From contig NZ_BMIG01000011.1 of the NCBI RefSeq assembly GCF_014641715.1, positions 62,001-126,000 of the forward strand: a stretch of 64,000 nt of DNA. Direction: 5' to 3'. Position 1 is the stretch's first letter. Each line of letters starts with the position of its first letter. This DNA is from Polaromonas eurypsychrophila (lineage in GTDB: Bacteria > Pseudomonadota > Gammaproteobacteria > Burkholderiales > Burkholderiaceae_C). A program made the position numbers and the translations under genes. The notes beneath the pieces are model-generated. The model made no database searches, was not told the DNA's origin, and was given only the letters and a program-made list of their open reading frames with translations. This document shows positions 1 through 8,000 of the stretch, piece after piece.

Positions 1-383
1 ACCAGCGCCACACCACTGGGCCCGGTCGAGTAGCTGATGCTGCGCGCGGCCAGCACGGCGCGTTTCACCGCCTCTTCAGAGGCGAGGTCTGGCAACGGCT
101 CACCCGCGCGGACCGCCACGGCAACGCCGGATCGGACCAGATCGACTTTGCTGCCCGCCTGAAGATGGCCAACAGTTGTGAGTTTGTCGATGGCGTCAGA
201 GGCCAGCACCACCACGTCGAAAATTTCACCGGCCTGCACACGTTTGGCGGCATCGACCCCGCCCACCGCCTCCATCGTGACCGCGCAACCCGACTGCCGT
301 TCGAACGCGGAAACCAGCTCGGCCAGCACCTGCCGGGTGGCCATGGACGAAATACCCTTGAGCACGAAAGCGGCAGTTTGCAT
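1..383 (-). CDS. ModA-like substrate-binding protein (partial, 3' end beyond window)
   Basis: The minus strand from ATG at 383 reads 127 codons to the window edge. The product begins MQTAAFVLKGISSMATRQVL and continues with a GVDAAKRVQAGE..DVVVLASDAIDKL segment and SYSTGPSG, the pattern of the periplasmic-binding-protein type II fold seen in molybdate-type (ModA) binding proteins. No signal peptide follows this start, so either the start is further upstream or the protein is a cytoplasmic ligand-binding member of the family. It is divergent from the LysR gene at 487 with a 103-bp gap, an arrangement that suggests LysR control. The true ligand cannot be told from this fragment. Confidence 0.75.
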   Translation of the reverse strand, partial: MQTAAFVLKGISSMATRQVLAELVSAFERQSGCAVTMEAVGGVDAAKRVQAGEIFDVVVLASDAIDKLTTVGHLQAGSKVDLVRSGVAVAVRAGEPLPDLASEEAVKRAVLAARSISYSTGPSGVAL

Positions 384-486
384 GGCCCCATTCTGTTGGG
401 TTCTGCGGCGCAGGAAAAGGCCTTGCCCCGACTAGCAGGTATACCATTTGGGCATAATTCACCAAAGGTTATTCAAAAACAACGTC

Positions 487-1419
487 ATGGATCTCAAGCA
501 ACTCGAATATTTCGTGCGCGTGGCCGAACTGGGTAGCTTCACCCGCGCTTCCATCGCGCTGGACATCGCCCAGCCGGCCCTCAGCCGCCAGATCCGTCTG
601 CTGGAAGTCGAGTTGCGTCAGAACCTGCTCACGCGCACCGGGCGTGGCGCCATTCCCACGGAAGCCGGCAAGCTGTTGCTCAAACACGGGCGCGGCATCC
701 TGCATCAGGTGGAGGTGGCGCGCGAGGAGCTGGGCGCGGCGCGCGGCGGCCTGGCCGGCCGGGTCTCCATCGGCCTGCCGCCCAGCCTGTCCAAACTCAT
801 CACCGTTCCATTGTCCCGGGCCTTCCGGCAGCAACTGCCGCATGCACAGCTGACCCTGACCGAAGGGTTTTCCATCCTGATGCTGGAGGGCCTACGTGTT
901 GGCAATCTGGACATGGCGGTGCTCTACAACTCCGATCGCTCTCCCGAGCTGGAAACCACCACGCTGCACTCGGAAGAGCTGGTGCTGATTTCGCGCAAGG
1001 CCAGCGTCAAGGCAGGTGCCGCCAAAAAGAGGGGCTCGGACAAGCGGCAGCCGATAAACCTGGCCGAAGTCGCCACCCTTCCCCTGATTCTGCCCAGCCG
1101 TCCGAACGCCTTTCGCATCCTGATTGAAGGCGAAATGATCACGATTGGCTGCAAGCCGCAAGTCACGCTGGAGGTAGACGGCCTGAACGCCATCCTGAGC
1201 CTGGTCCGTGAGGGCATGGGCCACGCCGTGCTGCCCAGCTACACGCTTAGCAACGTCGAAGACACTGCGATCTTCACCTTGCGCAGCATCCGATCGCCGC
1301 GCATCATGAGCGAGCTGATGCTGGTGCGCTCATCGCGTCGCGCCAGTACGGATACCCAGAAAATGGCGATCGAAGTGGTCAAGTCGGTGGTACTCGACGC
1401 CATCAAGCCTTACATCTGA
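487..1419 (+). CDS. LysR-family transcriptional regulator
   Basis: This is a 310-residue regulator. The N-terminal winged helix (residues 1-60) begins MDLKQLEYFVRVAELGSFTR and contains the recognition-helix pattern AQPALSRQIRLLE. A periplasmic-binding-like effector domain follows from about residue 90. ATG at 487 was chosen over an upstream in-frame TTG because LysR proteins begin with this motif. It lies divergently beside the ModA-like gene (1-383), the usual geometry for LysR regulators and their targets, so it probably controls that gene and itself. The inducer is unknown. The length is normal for the family. Confidence 0.92.
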   Translation: MDLKQLEYFVRVAELGSFTRASIALDIAQPALSRQIRLLEVELRQNLLTRTGRGAIPTEAGKLLLKHGRGILHQVEVAREELGAARGGLAGRVSIGLPPSLSKLITVPLSRAFRQQLPHAQLTLTEGFSILMLEGLRVGNLDMAVLYNSDRSPELETTTLHSEELVLISRKASVKAGAAKKRGSDKRQPINLAEVATLPLILPSRPNAFRILIEGEMITIGCKPQVTLEVDGLNAILSLVREGMGHAVLPSYTLSNVEDTAIFTLRSIRSPRIMSELMLVRSSRRASTDTQKMAIEVVKSVVLDAIKPYI

Positions 1420-1488
1420 AAGCGGCGAACAAGCCACCAAATGGCCGAAACCGCGCCATGGCTGCCCTCAATAGGCCACATACATCCC

Positions 1489-1530
1489 AGCACCTACACC
1501 AGCACCTGCACCTGCACCTGCACCTGCACG
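1489..1530 (+). repeat. CACCTG/CAGCAC hexanucleotide tandem repeat
   Basis: There are seven tandem six-base units. The first three are degenerate (CAGCAC, CTACAC, CAGCAC) and the last four are exact CTGCAC copies. It sits in the 346-bp gap between the LysR gene and the metallo-hydrolase, outside any convincing reading frame. Such a short tandem array can vary in length by slippage. Confidence 0.8.
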
Positions 1531-1677
1531 CGGCATTTTTTCGCAGCTTGACAGCCCGTGGTGCATGAACATGATTTTGGATAGCCAAGACTCGGTTAGA
1601 TCAAAGCGCTATAGCTGATAGTGCTCCGCCGCGCTTATCAGGAGGGGGCCAGCTTCCCACAATACAGCCAAGGTCAA

Positions 1678-1742
1678 AAGTCTGCGCGGCAGAAGGGGCG
1701 TCGGCTGCAAAACTTCGACGCCTCTGCCGCGCAGACTCCTAG
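1678..1742. repeat. Palindromic intergenic repeat (short relative of the 34035-34203 element)
   Basis: The left arm AGTCTGCGCGGCAGA and the right arm TCTGCCGCGCAGACTCCTAG are inverted copies that would form a long hairpin around a 20-30 base loop. The outer bases and the core GTCTG.GCGGCAGAAGG match the ends of the 169-bp inverted-repeat element at 34035-34203, so both belong to one dispersed family. It lies just upstream of the metallo-hydrolase at 1766. The rest of the 1420-1765 gap shows no gene that I can support. Confidence 0.75.
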
Positions 1743-1765
1743 TCCTTTCACAACAAAAGACCTGC

Positions 1766-2665
1766 ATGAACCATCCTTTCCAAATCTTTCTGCTGCGGTA
1801 CTGCCGGGCCATCAGGCCAGCGCAAGCAACCCGCAGCACACCCCACCGTTGGCTGGTCTCGCTGGCTACCGCCCTGCTGCTGGCCTGGGGTATTCCCGCA
1901 GGAGCCCAAACCGGAAAAATCGAACTACTGTGGTTGGGGCAAGCGGCCTTCAGGCTCACCACCCCCTCGGGCAAGGTCATCGTCATCGACCCCTGGTTGC
2001 GTTCGAATCCGCGTACGCCGCCGGAGTACAAAGAGCTTGAAAAACTGGGCAAGGTGGACTTGATTTTGGTCACTCACGGCCACTTCGATCATATTGCCGA
2101 TGCGCCTGCACTGGCACTGATGCACAAGGCGCGCGTCTACGCGCCGGGCGATTTGAACCAGACCCTGACCGTGCTGAAAGTGCTGCCGCCCGAACTCGCA
2201 CCGCGCCTGAACAAAGGCGGCACGGTGACACCCTTTGCCGATGTGCCCGGCATACGCATCACGGCAGTCAGGGCCGAGCATTCGTCGCTGTATGTCTGGA
2301 AGAACCCGGCCAGCAACCAGGACGAAACCCATGTGGGCGGCGAGCCGGTGGGTTTCATCATCGAATTGGAAAACGGCCTGAAGATTTACCACATGGGCGA
2401 CACCGGTTTGTTCGGTGACATGAAGTTCATTGGCGAATACTACAAACCCGATGTGCTGCTGATCCCCATAGGCGGCAACTTCACCATGGGCCCGGTCGAT
2501 GCAGCCTATGCCACGCGCGAGTGGCTCAAACCAGGCACGGCCATACCCATGCACTACGGTGCTAATCCTCTGGGCAAAGGTACGCCGGAGGAATTCATTC
2601 AGGCCTTGGGCACCACCAGCACCCGCGTCCTGCCGCTCAAGCCTGGTGAGAAGGCAACATTTTGA
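1766..2665 (+). CDS. Secreted metallo-beta-lactamase-fold hydrolase (UPF0173-like)
   Basis: This is a 299-residue protein with a basic, hydrophobic N-terminus (residues 1-48) ending in AGAQ, which looks like a long Sec signal peptide. The metal motif THGHFDHIAD (HxHxDH) lies near residue 115. Further histidines (AEHSSLYV, HMGDTGLFGDM and PMHYG near the end) complete the binuclear metal site typical of the UlaG-like/UPF0173 branch. The substrate is unknown. Most relatives of this branch are cytoplasmic, so the apparent export is noteworthy. An in-frame internal start after the signal region cannot be excluded. Confidence 0.85.
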   Translation: MNHPFQIFLLRYCRAIRPAQATRSTPHRWLVSLATALLLAWGIPAGAQTGKIELLWLGQAAFRLTTPSGKVIVIDPWLRSNPRTPPEYKELEKLGKVDLILVTHGHFDHIADAPALALMHKARVYAPGDLNQTLTVLKVLPPELAPRLNKGGTVTPFADVPGIRITAVRAEHSSLYVWKNPASNQDETHVGGEPVGFIIELENGLKIYHMGDTGLFGDMKFIGEYYKPDVLLIPIGGNFTMGPVDAAYATREWLKPGTAIPMHYGANPLGKGTPEEFIQALGTTSTRVLPLKPGEKATF

Positions 2666-2758
2666 AAATTTTACACATGCCCATGAAGAGCCTTACCCCG
2701 CTCCGTCTTGTCACCTTGGCCATCGGCCTTCCGCGAAGCACAGATCAAACCCAACTGA

Positions 2759-3766
2759 ATGCGTAATCCCATGATGAAATTTCTCTCCACTCGACGCGCA
2801 GCCATCCTGGCCGGCGCAGGCGGCGCCCTGTCGCTGGCCCTGCCGACCCGCGCCCAGGCTTTTCCCTCCAAGCCGATGCGCATCATTGTGCCGTTCCCGC
2901 CGGGCGGCTCGACCGACGTGCTCGCCCGCGCGATGGGGCTCGAACTCGGCAAGGCGCTCGGCCAGCCGGTCGTGATCGAGAACCTGCCGGGCGCGGGCGG
3001 TTCGCTCGGCGCGGAGCGCGCATCGAAGTCCGTTGCCGACGGCTACACCCTGTTGATGGGCCACATCGGTACGCTAGCGATCAACCCGTCCCTATACCCG
3101 AAGCTTTCATACGATCCGCAGCGCAGCTTCACGCCGGTGGCGTGGGTAGCCCGCGTTCCAAACGTGCTGGTGGTGAACGCTTCGATGCCCGCGCACAGCC
3201 TCAAGGAGCTGATCGCGTTGGCGAAGGCGCGGCCCGGCCATCTCTCGTACGGCTCCGGTGGCAACGGCAGCGCCGCGCACACCACCATGGAATACCTGAA
3301 GATGCAGACCGGCAGTTCTTTCCTGCACATTCCCTACCGGGGAACGGCGCCTTCGGTGACTGACCTGCTGGGCGGCCAGATCCACGTGCTCTTTACGGGC
3401 ATTCCGGCGCTGCTTCCCCACATCAAGTCCGGCAAACTGCGCGCTCTTGCAGTGTCGAGCCCCAAGCGCCTCGCGCTGCTTCCGGACGTCCCCACCGTGG
3501 CCGAGAGCGGCGTGCCCGGCACCAAAGGCTTCGAGGCGGACCAGTGGTACGGCCTGGTGGCTCCTGTCGGTACCCCGGCCAATGTGGTGTCGCTCCTGAA
3601 CCAGAACGCCAACAAGGCCTTGGCATCGGAAGAGGTCCGCGCGCGCCTCGCCGCCGAAGGCGCCGAGGCGACGCCGGCTACGCCGCAGGTGTTCGCGCAA
3701 CTCATCGCGGCGGAGATCCCCCGTTGGGCGCGAGTGATCAAGGCGGGGAGCATCACCCCTGACTGA
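2759..3766 (+). CDS. Bug/TctC-family tripartite tricarboxylate transport receptor
   Basis: This is a 335-residue periplasmic solute-binding protein. Residues 1-36 form a signal peptide with a TRRAAIL-type twin-basic start and an ending near TRAQA. The family signature FPSKPMRIIVPFPPGGSTDVLAR follows directly after cleavage, and GAERASKSVADGYTLL and PYRGTAPSVTDLLGGQI are also typical. Bug proteins bind small carboxylates or aromatic acids. Most are orphans without TctAB permease genes nearby, and that is the case here. ATG at 2771 is an equally plausible start. No ligand can be assigned. Confidence 0.92.
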   Translation: MRNPMMKFLSTRRAAILAGAGGALSLALPTRAQAFPSKPMRIIVPFPPGGSTDVLARAMGLELGKALGQPVVIENLPGAGGSLGAERASKSVADGYTLLMGHIGTLAINPSLYPKLSYDPQRSFTPVAWVARVPNVLVVNASMPAHSLKELIALAKARPGHLSYGSGGNGSAAHTTMEYLKMQTGSSFLHIPYRGTAPSVTDLLGGQIHVLFTGIPALLPHIKSGKLRALAVSSPKRLALLPDVPTVAESGVPGTKGFEADQWYGLVAPVGTPANVVSLLNQNANKALASEEVRARLAAEGAEATPATPQVFAQLIAAEIPRWARVIKAGSITPD

Positions 3767-3793
3767 AAGCGCCAACAGAAGACGAGGCCCTCC

Positions 3794-3958
3794 ATGAAAC
3801 GGAACTTTGCCGAGGAGCTTGCCCAGTCGGCTATGAGGAAGACCCGCCCATGGCGCTGCGGTGCGTTGAGTCGGAAGTTGACGGTATGGATGGCATTTCG
3901 CGAGAATGAGCAGCCTGATGTCCCGTCGTGCGCAAAATCGCGCGCTGGAAGCCGGTGA
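3794..3958 (+). CDS. Possible small ORF, 54 residues, no recognised family
   Basis: An ATG with a GAGG sequence six bases upstream opens a 54-codon frame beginning MKRNFAEELAQS. It lies in the 279-bp gap between the Bug receptor and the branched-chain-type binding protein. It has no recognisable domain and is basic overall. It may be chance or a gene remnant. Confidence 0.15.
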   Translation: MKRNFAEELAQSAMRKTRPWRCGALSRKLTVWMAFRENEQPDVPSCAKSRAGSR

Positions 3959-4045
3959 TCCAATCGGGAAGGGTAAGGCGTACTAGCCTGCCGCTCTATT
4001 TCAATGAAGCAACAGCAAAGTCATTTAATTCAAACCGGAGACAAC

Positions 4046-5194
4046 ATGCAAGCCCCTTTTACCTTGAAATCCCTGTTGGGCGGGCTGGTCCTTGCCGCGG
4101 CCAGCGTCACATGTGCCCAGCAAACTGTGCCCATTTTTGGCCTCGTCGAGCTCAGCGGCACGGGCGCCACATCGGGCAGTAATTTCGACAACGGGGTCAA
4201 GCTCGCCGTCAAGGAAATCAACGCCGCGGGCGGTATTCTGGGTCGCAGAATCAGCTACTTGTCCTTGGACACGCAGTCCAACCCAGGCGTGGCCAAGGCC
4301 CTGGCGCAAAAGGCGGTAGACCAGTCCGCCTATGTGGTGATGGGGCCGGTGTTTTCGGGCTCCATCATGGTCAGCATGGCCGAGACGCGGCGCGCCGAGA
4401 TTCCCAATTTCACCGGCGGTGAGGCGGCGGCCATCACCCAGCAAGGCAACCCCTACGTCTTCCGCACCTCGTTCACGCAGTCAACGGCCATGCCCAAGAT
4501 CGCCAGCTACATCCAGACCACGGTCAAGGCCAAATCGGTGGACGTCATCTACGTCAACAACGACTTCGGCAAGGGCGGGCTGGACGCAATCAGGAAAGAG
4601 CTCGAAGCGCGCGGCGTCAAGGTCGTCAACGCCATTTCGACCGAGCCTGGGCAGATTGACTTCAGCGCGCCTGTGCTGCGGACCAAGCAGTCGGGCAGCG
4701 ACGCGGTCTTCATCTACAGCAACGAAGAAGAGTCCGCCCGCGCCTTGCGCGAGCTGCGCAAACAGGGCTACGACAAACCCATGATTGGCGAAACCGTGCT
4801 GACCAGCCAGAAGGTGATCGAGCTGGCCGGCGATGCGGCCAACGGTGCGGTAGCGCACGTGGGCCTGACGGCCGACGCACCACAGCCGCTGATTCGAAAA
4901 TTCGGCGACGCCTTCCAGGCCGAATACAAGGTCAAGTCCGACCACAATGGCCTCAAGGGCTACAGCGGCATGTACATCGTCAAGGCGGTGACAGAAAAAC
5001 TGGGCAAGTTCGACTCCAAGGCGTTCGCCGCAGCCATGAAAGGCGTGTCATTGTCTGTCAAGGACCATCCGGGCATCCTGCTGGACGTGAGCTATGACGC
5101 CAATGGCGACCTGGACCGCGAGAGCTACATGACCAAAGTCGAAAACGGCAAGCAGGTGATCAGCAGCGTCCTGCCACCCGTCGGCCGCAAATAA
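4046..5194 (+). CDS. Branched-chain-amino-acid-type ABC transporter substrate-binding protein (LivK-like)
   Basis: This is a 382-residue periplasmic binding protein of type I fold. The start at 4046 is chosen because CCGGAG lies seven bases upstream and a clean signal peptide follows (MQAPFTLKSLLGGL...TCAQQ). The mature domain begins TVPIFGLVELSGTGATSGS and includes GVKLAVKEINAAGGILGRRI, the standard LivK-family opening. It carries no transmembrane segments and no permease or ATPase gene is adjacent, so it must share components encoded elsewhere or be an orphan. It is followed after 14 bp by an aroE-like gene, suggesting co-transcription and an aromatic or alicyclic acid ligand. That ligand is inference. 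Confidence 0.9.
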   Translation: MQAPFTLKSLLGGLVLAAASVTCAQQTVPIFGLVELSGTGATSGSNFDNGVKLAVKEINAAGGILGRRISYLSLDTQSNPGVAKALAQKAVDQSAYVVMGPVFSGSIMVSMAETRRAEIPNFTGGEAAAITQQGNPYVFRTSFTQSTAMPKIASYIQTTVKAKSVDVIYVNNDFGKGGLDAIRKELEARGVKVVNAISTEPGQIDFSAPVLRTKQSGSDAVFIYSNEEESARALRELRKQGYDKPMIGETVLTSQKVIELAGDAANGAVAHVGLTADAPQPLIRKFGDAFQAEYKVKSDHNGLKGYSGMYIVKAVTEKLGKFDSKAFAAAMKGVSLSVKDHPGILLDVSYDANGDLDRESYMTKVENGKQVISSVLPPVGRK

Positions 5195-5208
5195 GGAATC
5201 CCGCAAAA

Positions 5209-6048
5209 ATGAGTTCACTTCCCTTCGGCCTGGCCGGTGTCATGGGCTGGCCCGTCGCGCATTCGCGTTCTCCCAAGCTTCACACCCACTGGCTTGAAAA
5301 GTACGGTCTGCTTGGCGCCTATGTGCAACTGCCGGTGGCGCCCGGCAAGCTGGACGTGGCTCTGCCCGGTCTGGCGGCGCTGGGCTTTCGCGGTTGCAAC
5401 ATCACCATTCCCCACAAGGTGGACGCCCTGGCGCTGGTCCATGAGGTGGACCCCAACGCCAAACGCATGGGCGCGCTCAACACCATCGTGGTTCAGCCCG
5501 ACGGATCGCTTAAGGGCTTCAACAACGACGGCTTTGGCTACATCCAGAGCCTGTTGGACGCGCAGCCCGACTGGCGCGCAGACGCCGGCCCTGTCACCGT
5601 GCTGGGCGCAGGCGGCGCGGCGCGGGCAGTTGTGCTCAGCCTGGCCGACCGTGGTGCCAAAGAGATCCGGCTGCTCAACCGCACCGACGCCAAGGCCCAG
5701 GCACTGGCTGCGGAATTTGGCGCCCCCGTCAAGGCCATGCCCTGGAGCGAGCGGCATGCGGCGCTCGCCGATGTGGCGCTGCTGGTCAACACCACCAACC
5801 AGGGCATGCACGGCAACCCGCCGCTGGAGCTGTCGCTGGACGCCTTACCGCGCCATGCGCTGGTTTCTGACGTGATTTACGTCCCGCTGGAAACTCCCCT
5901 GCTGGCCGCTGCGCGCCAACGTGGCAACACCACCGTCAACGGCCTGGGCATGCTGCTTAATCAGGCGCGTCCAGCCTTCCACGCCTGGTTCGGAGTGATG
6001 CCCGAGATCACGCCTGAACTGCGGCGCTCCATCGAAGCCACTCTGTGA
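5209..6048 (+). CDS. Shikimate/quinate 5-dehydrogenase family protein
   Basis: This is a 279-residue AroE-family enzyme expected to oxidise or reduce shikimate or quinate with NAD(P). Visible motifs are the substrate-site SRSP near residue 20, NITIPHKV with the catalytic lysine near residue 67, GALNTIV, GFNNDGFGY (NND where biosynthetic AroE has NTD) and the nucleotide-binding GAGGAARAVV near residue 133. It lies 14 bp behind a binding-protein gene and 16 bp ahead of an amidohydrolase, so a catabolic role seems more likely than the housekeeping aroE. The NND variant supports a paralogue rather than the biosynthetic enzyme, but does not prove it. Confidence 0.88.
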   Translation: MSSLPFGLAGVMGWPVAHSRSPKLHTHWLEKYGLLGAYVQLPVAPGKLDVALPGLAALGFRGCNITIPHKVDALALVHEVDPNAKRMGALNTIVVQPDGSLKGFNNDGFGYIQSLLDAQPDWRADAGPVTVLGAGGAARAVVLSLADRGAKEIRLLNRTDAKAQALAAEFGAPVKAMPWSERHAALADVALLVNTTNQGMHGNPPLELSLDALPRHALVSDVIYVPLETPLLAAARQRGNTTVNGLGMLLNQARPAFHAWFGVMPEITPELRRSIEATL

Positions 6049-6064
6049 AAGTGGCGTCCTGGGC

Positions 6065-6919
6065 ATGTCACCCATGACAGTGGATGCGTCGATTTACAGC
6101 GCACCCAAGGTCGACTGCCACTGTCATGTGCTGAACCCCGAGGGTTTTGCCTACGCAACGGACGTGGCCTACCGGCCTGCGGGCCAGGAAACGGGTTCGG
6201 CCGATTACTTTTTGCAGGTGCTGGATGCTTACGGCGTGAAGCACGCCCTGCTGGTCGGGCCCAACTCCGGCTATGGCACGGACAACCGCTGCATGCTAAG
6301 CGCCATCGCGCGCAGCAACGGCCGCTTCAAAGGCATTGCCGTTGTTCCGAACGACGCGCCAAGGTCTTATCTGCAGGAGCTCAAAGCGCAGGGCATCGTG
6401 GGCGCCGCCTTCAATTTTTCACTGCACGGGCTGGACCACTACCGCACGGCTGCGCCTTTGCTGGCCAGGCTGGGGGAGCTGGGCATGTTTGTGCAGATTC
6501 AGGTGGAAGGTAGCCAGCTTTCCTCGCTCTCGCCCTTGCTGCTCGACGCGGGCGCAAAAATTCTGATCGACCATTGCGGACGACCCGATCTGGCGCGCGG
6601 TGTCAAAGGCGACGGCTTTGCGGCCCTGCTGGCCCTCGCGAACAGCCAGCGCGCCACGGTCAAGCTGTCGGGCTTTGCCAAATTTTCCGCTCAGGACTTT
6701 CCATTTGCAGACACCGCGGCTTTTACTGGCGCCCTGTTACAGGCCTTCGGACCAGAGCATTGCGTCTGGGCGTCAGACTGGCCATTTCTCAAAGCCTCAC
6801 GGCGTCTGGACTATGGCCCGCTGATGCAGCTTCTTGTGCAATCGGTGCCTGATGCAGAGGACCGGCACAAGATACTTTGGAGCACGCCCCTGCGGCTGTT
6901 CGGCTTCGGTGCGGCTTGA
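6065..6919 (+). CDS. Amidohydrolase-2 family (TIM-barrel) hydrolase
   Basis: This is a 284-residue member of the amidohydrolase superfamily, in the branch containing 2-pyrone-4,6-dicarboxylate lactonase (LigI-like) enzymes. The sequence shows KVDCHCHVLNPEGFAY at residues 16-31 (the HxH metal or substrate motif), ILIDHCGRPD near residue 167, KLSGFAKFS, and the late catalytic aspartate in WASDWPFL near residue 238. It likely opens a lactone or ring carboxylate made by upstream catabolic enzymes. It closes the run 4046-6919. An alternative ATG lies three codons downstream. The substrate is unproven. Confidence 0.85.
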   Translation: MSPMTVDASIYSAPKVDCHCHVLNPEGFAYATDVAYRPAGQETGSADYFLQVLDAYGVKHALLVGPNSGYGTDNRCMLSAIARSNGRFKGIAVVPNDAPRSYLQELKAQGIVGAAFNFSLHGLDHYRTAAPLLARLGELGMFVQIQVEGSQLSSLSPLLLDAGAKILIDHCGRPDLARGVKGDGFAALLALANSQRATVKLSGFAKFSAQDFPFADTAAFTGALLQAFGPEHCVWASDWPFLKASRRLDYGPLMQLLVQSVPDAEDRHKILWSTPLRLFGFGAA

Positions 6920-7083
6920 ATCTCTGGCTACCGCGTTTTTGATGGCGCACCAGACCCGGGGATAAGGGGCGAACGGCAGAGATTTCATTGGGAAAATCTG
7001 CTCACCCCGGGAGTCTGCTCACGCGCACTTTGGAACGAATTAGCCTTTCGCCCTTAATCGACGGCGAGAATACGCTATTAACT

Positions 7084-7968
7084 TTATAGTGGCTTGCCTG
7101 CCAGCAGTTTGTCGGCGTAGTCCTGCCAGCGGGCGTCTTTACCTACGCCGGCAAACACGCCGGCCCCAGCCTGGTCAGCCACCCACTGCTGCTTGTCGGC
7201 AATCGCAGTAGCCATGAAGGGCTCAAAGCCCGCCTCGCGCACCGTGTTGGCTGCTTCGCGCATTTCCTCTGCGCGGCGCTGCCCGTGTTGCACCACCCGG
7301 CTGAAAAAGTAGGCACCCTGCTTTTCCCAATCGATGCTGGGAAAGGTTTCGGCCAGCGTAGGCAACACATGGTCTTCCACACCGTAGGCCCGCGCCGTGT
7401 TGTAACTCTCGATCACCAAGGCCTCCAGGCCCTTGATCATCACGCTGCGGCACATTTTGATGGCGCTCGCCACGCCAAGCTGGTCGCTGACCGCCTTGGC
7501 ATCCATGCCCCAGGCATTAAGCACCCCCGCCAGCTCAGCTGCCGATGTGCCGCCCAGCAGCATGGGCACACGTATGCCATAAGGCGGCACCGAGGTCATC
7601 ACGCCAGCCTCGACATAGCGTGCACCAGCCGCCTCAATGAGTTGCGCGGCCTGCTGCTTGGTGCCTGGGGATGCGGAATTGAGGTCCAGAAAAACCGCGC
7701 CGTGGCGGATATGCGGCGCGGCGGCCTGCGCCACCGCCAGTGTGTTGGATGCAGTGACGGCTGAAATCACCAAGTCGGCCTGCGCGCACAGCGCGGCCAT
7801 GGCGTCGCAGGCTGTAAGGCCGGCCTGCACGGCCTGTTCACGGCAGGAAGGATTGGCGGGAAACTTGAGGTCCCAGGCGCTCACCGCGCTCACTTGCTGC
7901 TTGAGACCCGCAGTAAAAATCCTGCCTACTTCGCCATAGCCGACCATGCCGATGTGCTGAAACTTCAC
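7084..7968 (-). CDS. NAD(P)-dependent oxidoreductase of the hydroxyacid dehydrogenase (6PGDH/HIBADH) family
   Basis: This is a 294-residue enzyme. The GTG start at 7968 is preferred over a longer frame because GGAGGTG lies seven bases upstream and the Rossmann motif then starts almost at once (VKFQHIGMVGYGEVGRIFTAGL). The region DLNSASPGTKQQAA corresponds to the family substrate-binding loop, and KMCRSVMIKG carries the helical-domain catalytic lysine position. Relatives oxidise beta-hydroxy acids. It ends convergently with the amidohydrolase gene, and the Bug gene starting at 8966 is upstream on the same strand with a 32-bp gap, so the pair may be co-transcribed. The substrate is unknown. Confidence 0.85.
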   Translation of the reverse strand: MKFQHIGMVGYGEVGRIFTAGLKQQVSAVSAWDLKFPANPSCREQAVQAGLTACDAMAALCAQADLVISAVTASNTLAVAQAAAPHIRHGAVFLDLNSASPGTKQQAAQLIEAAGARYVEAGVMTSVPPYGIRVPMLLGGTSAAELAGVLNAWGMDAKAVSDQLGVASAIKMCRSVMIKGLEALVIESYNTARAYGVEDHVLPTLAETFPSIDWEKQGAYFFSRVVQHGQRRAEEMREAANTVREAGFEPFMATAIADKQQWVADQAGAGVFAGVGKDARWQDYADKLLAGKPL

Positions 7969-8000
7969 GATGTGCACCTCCGCGCTGCAAAGCGCAGATT

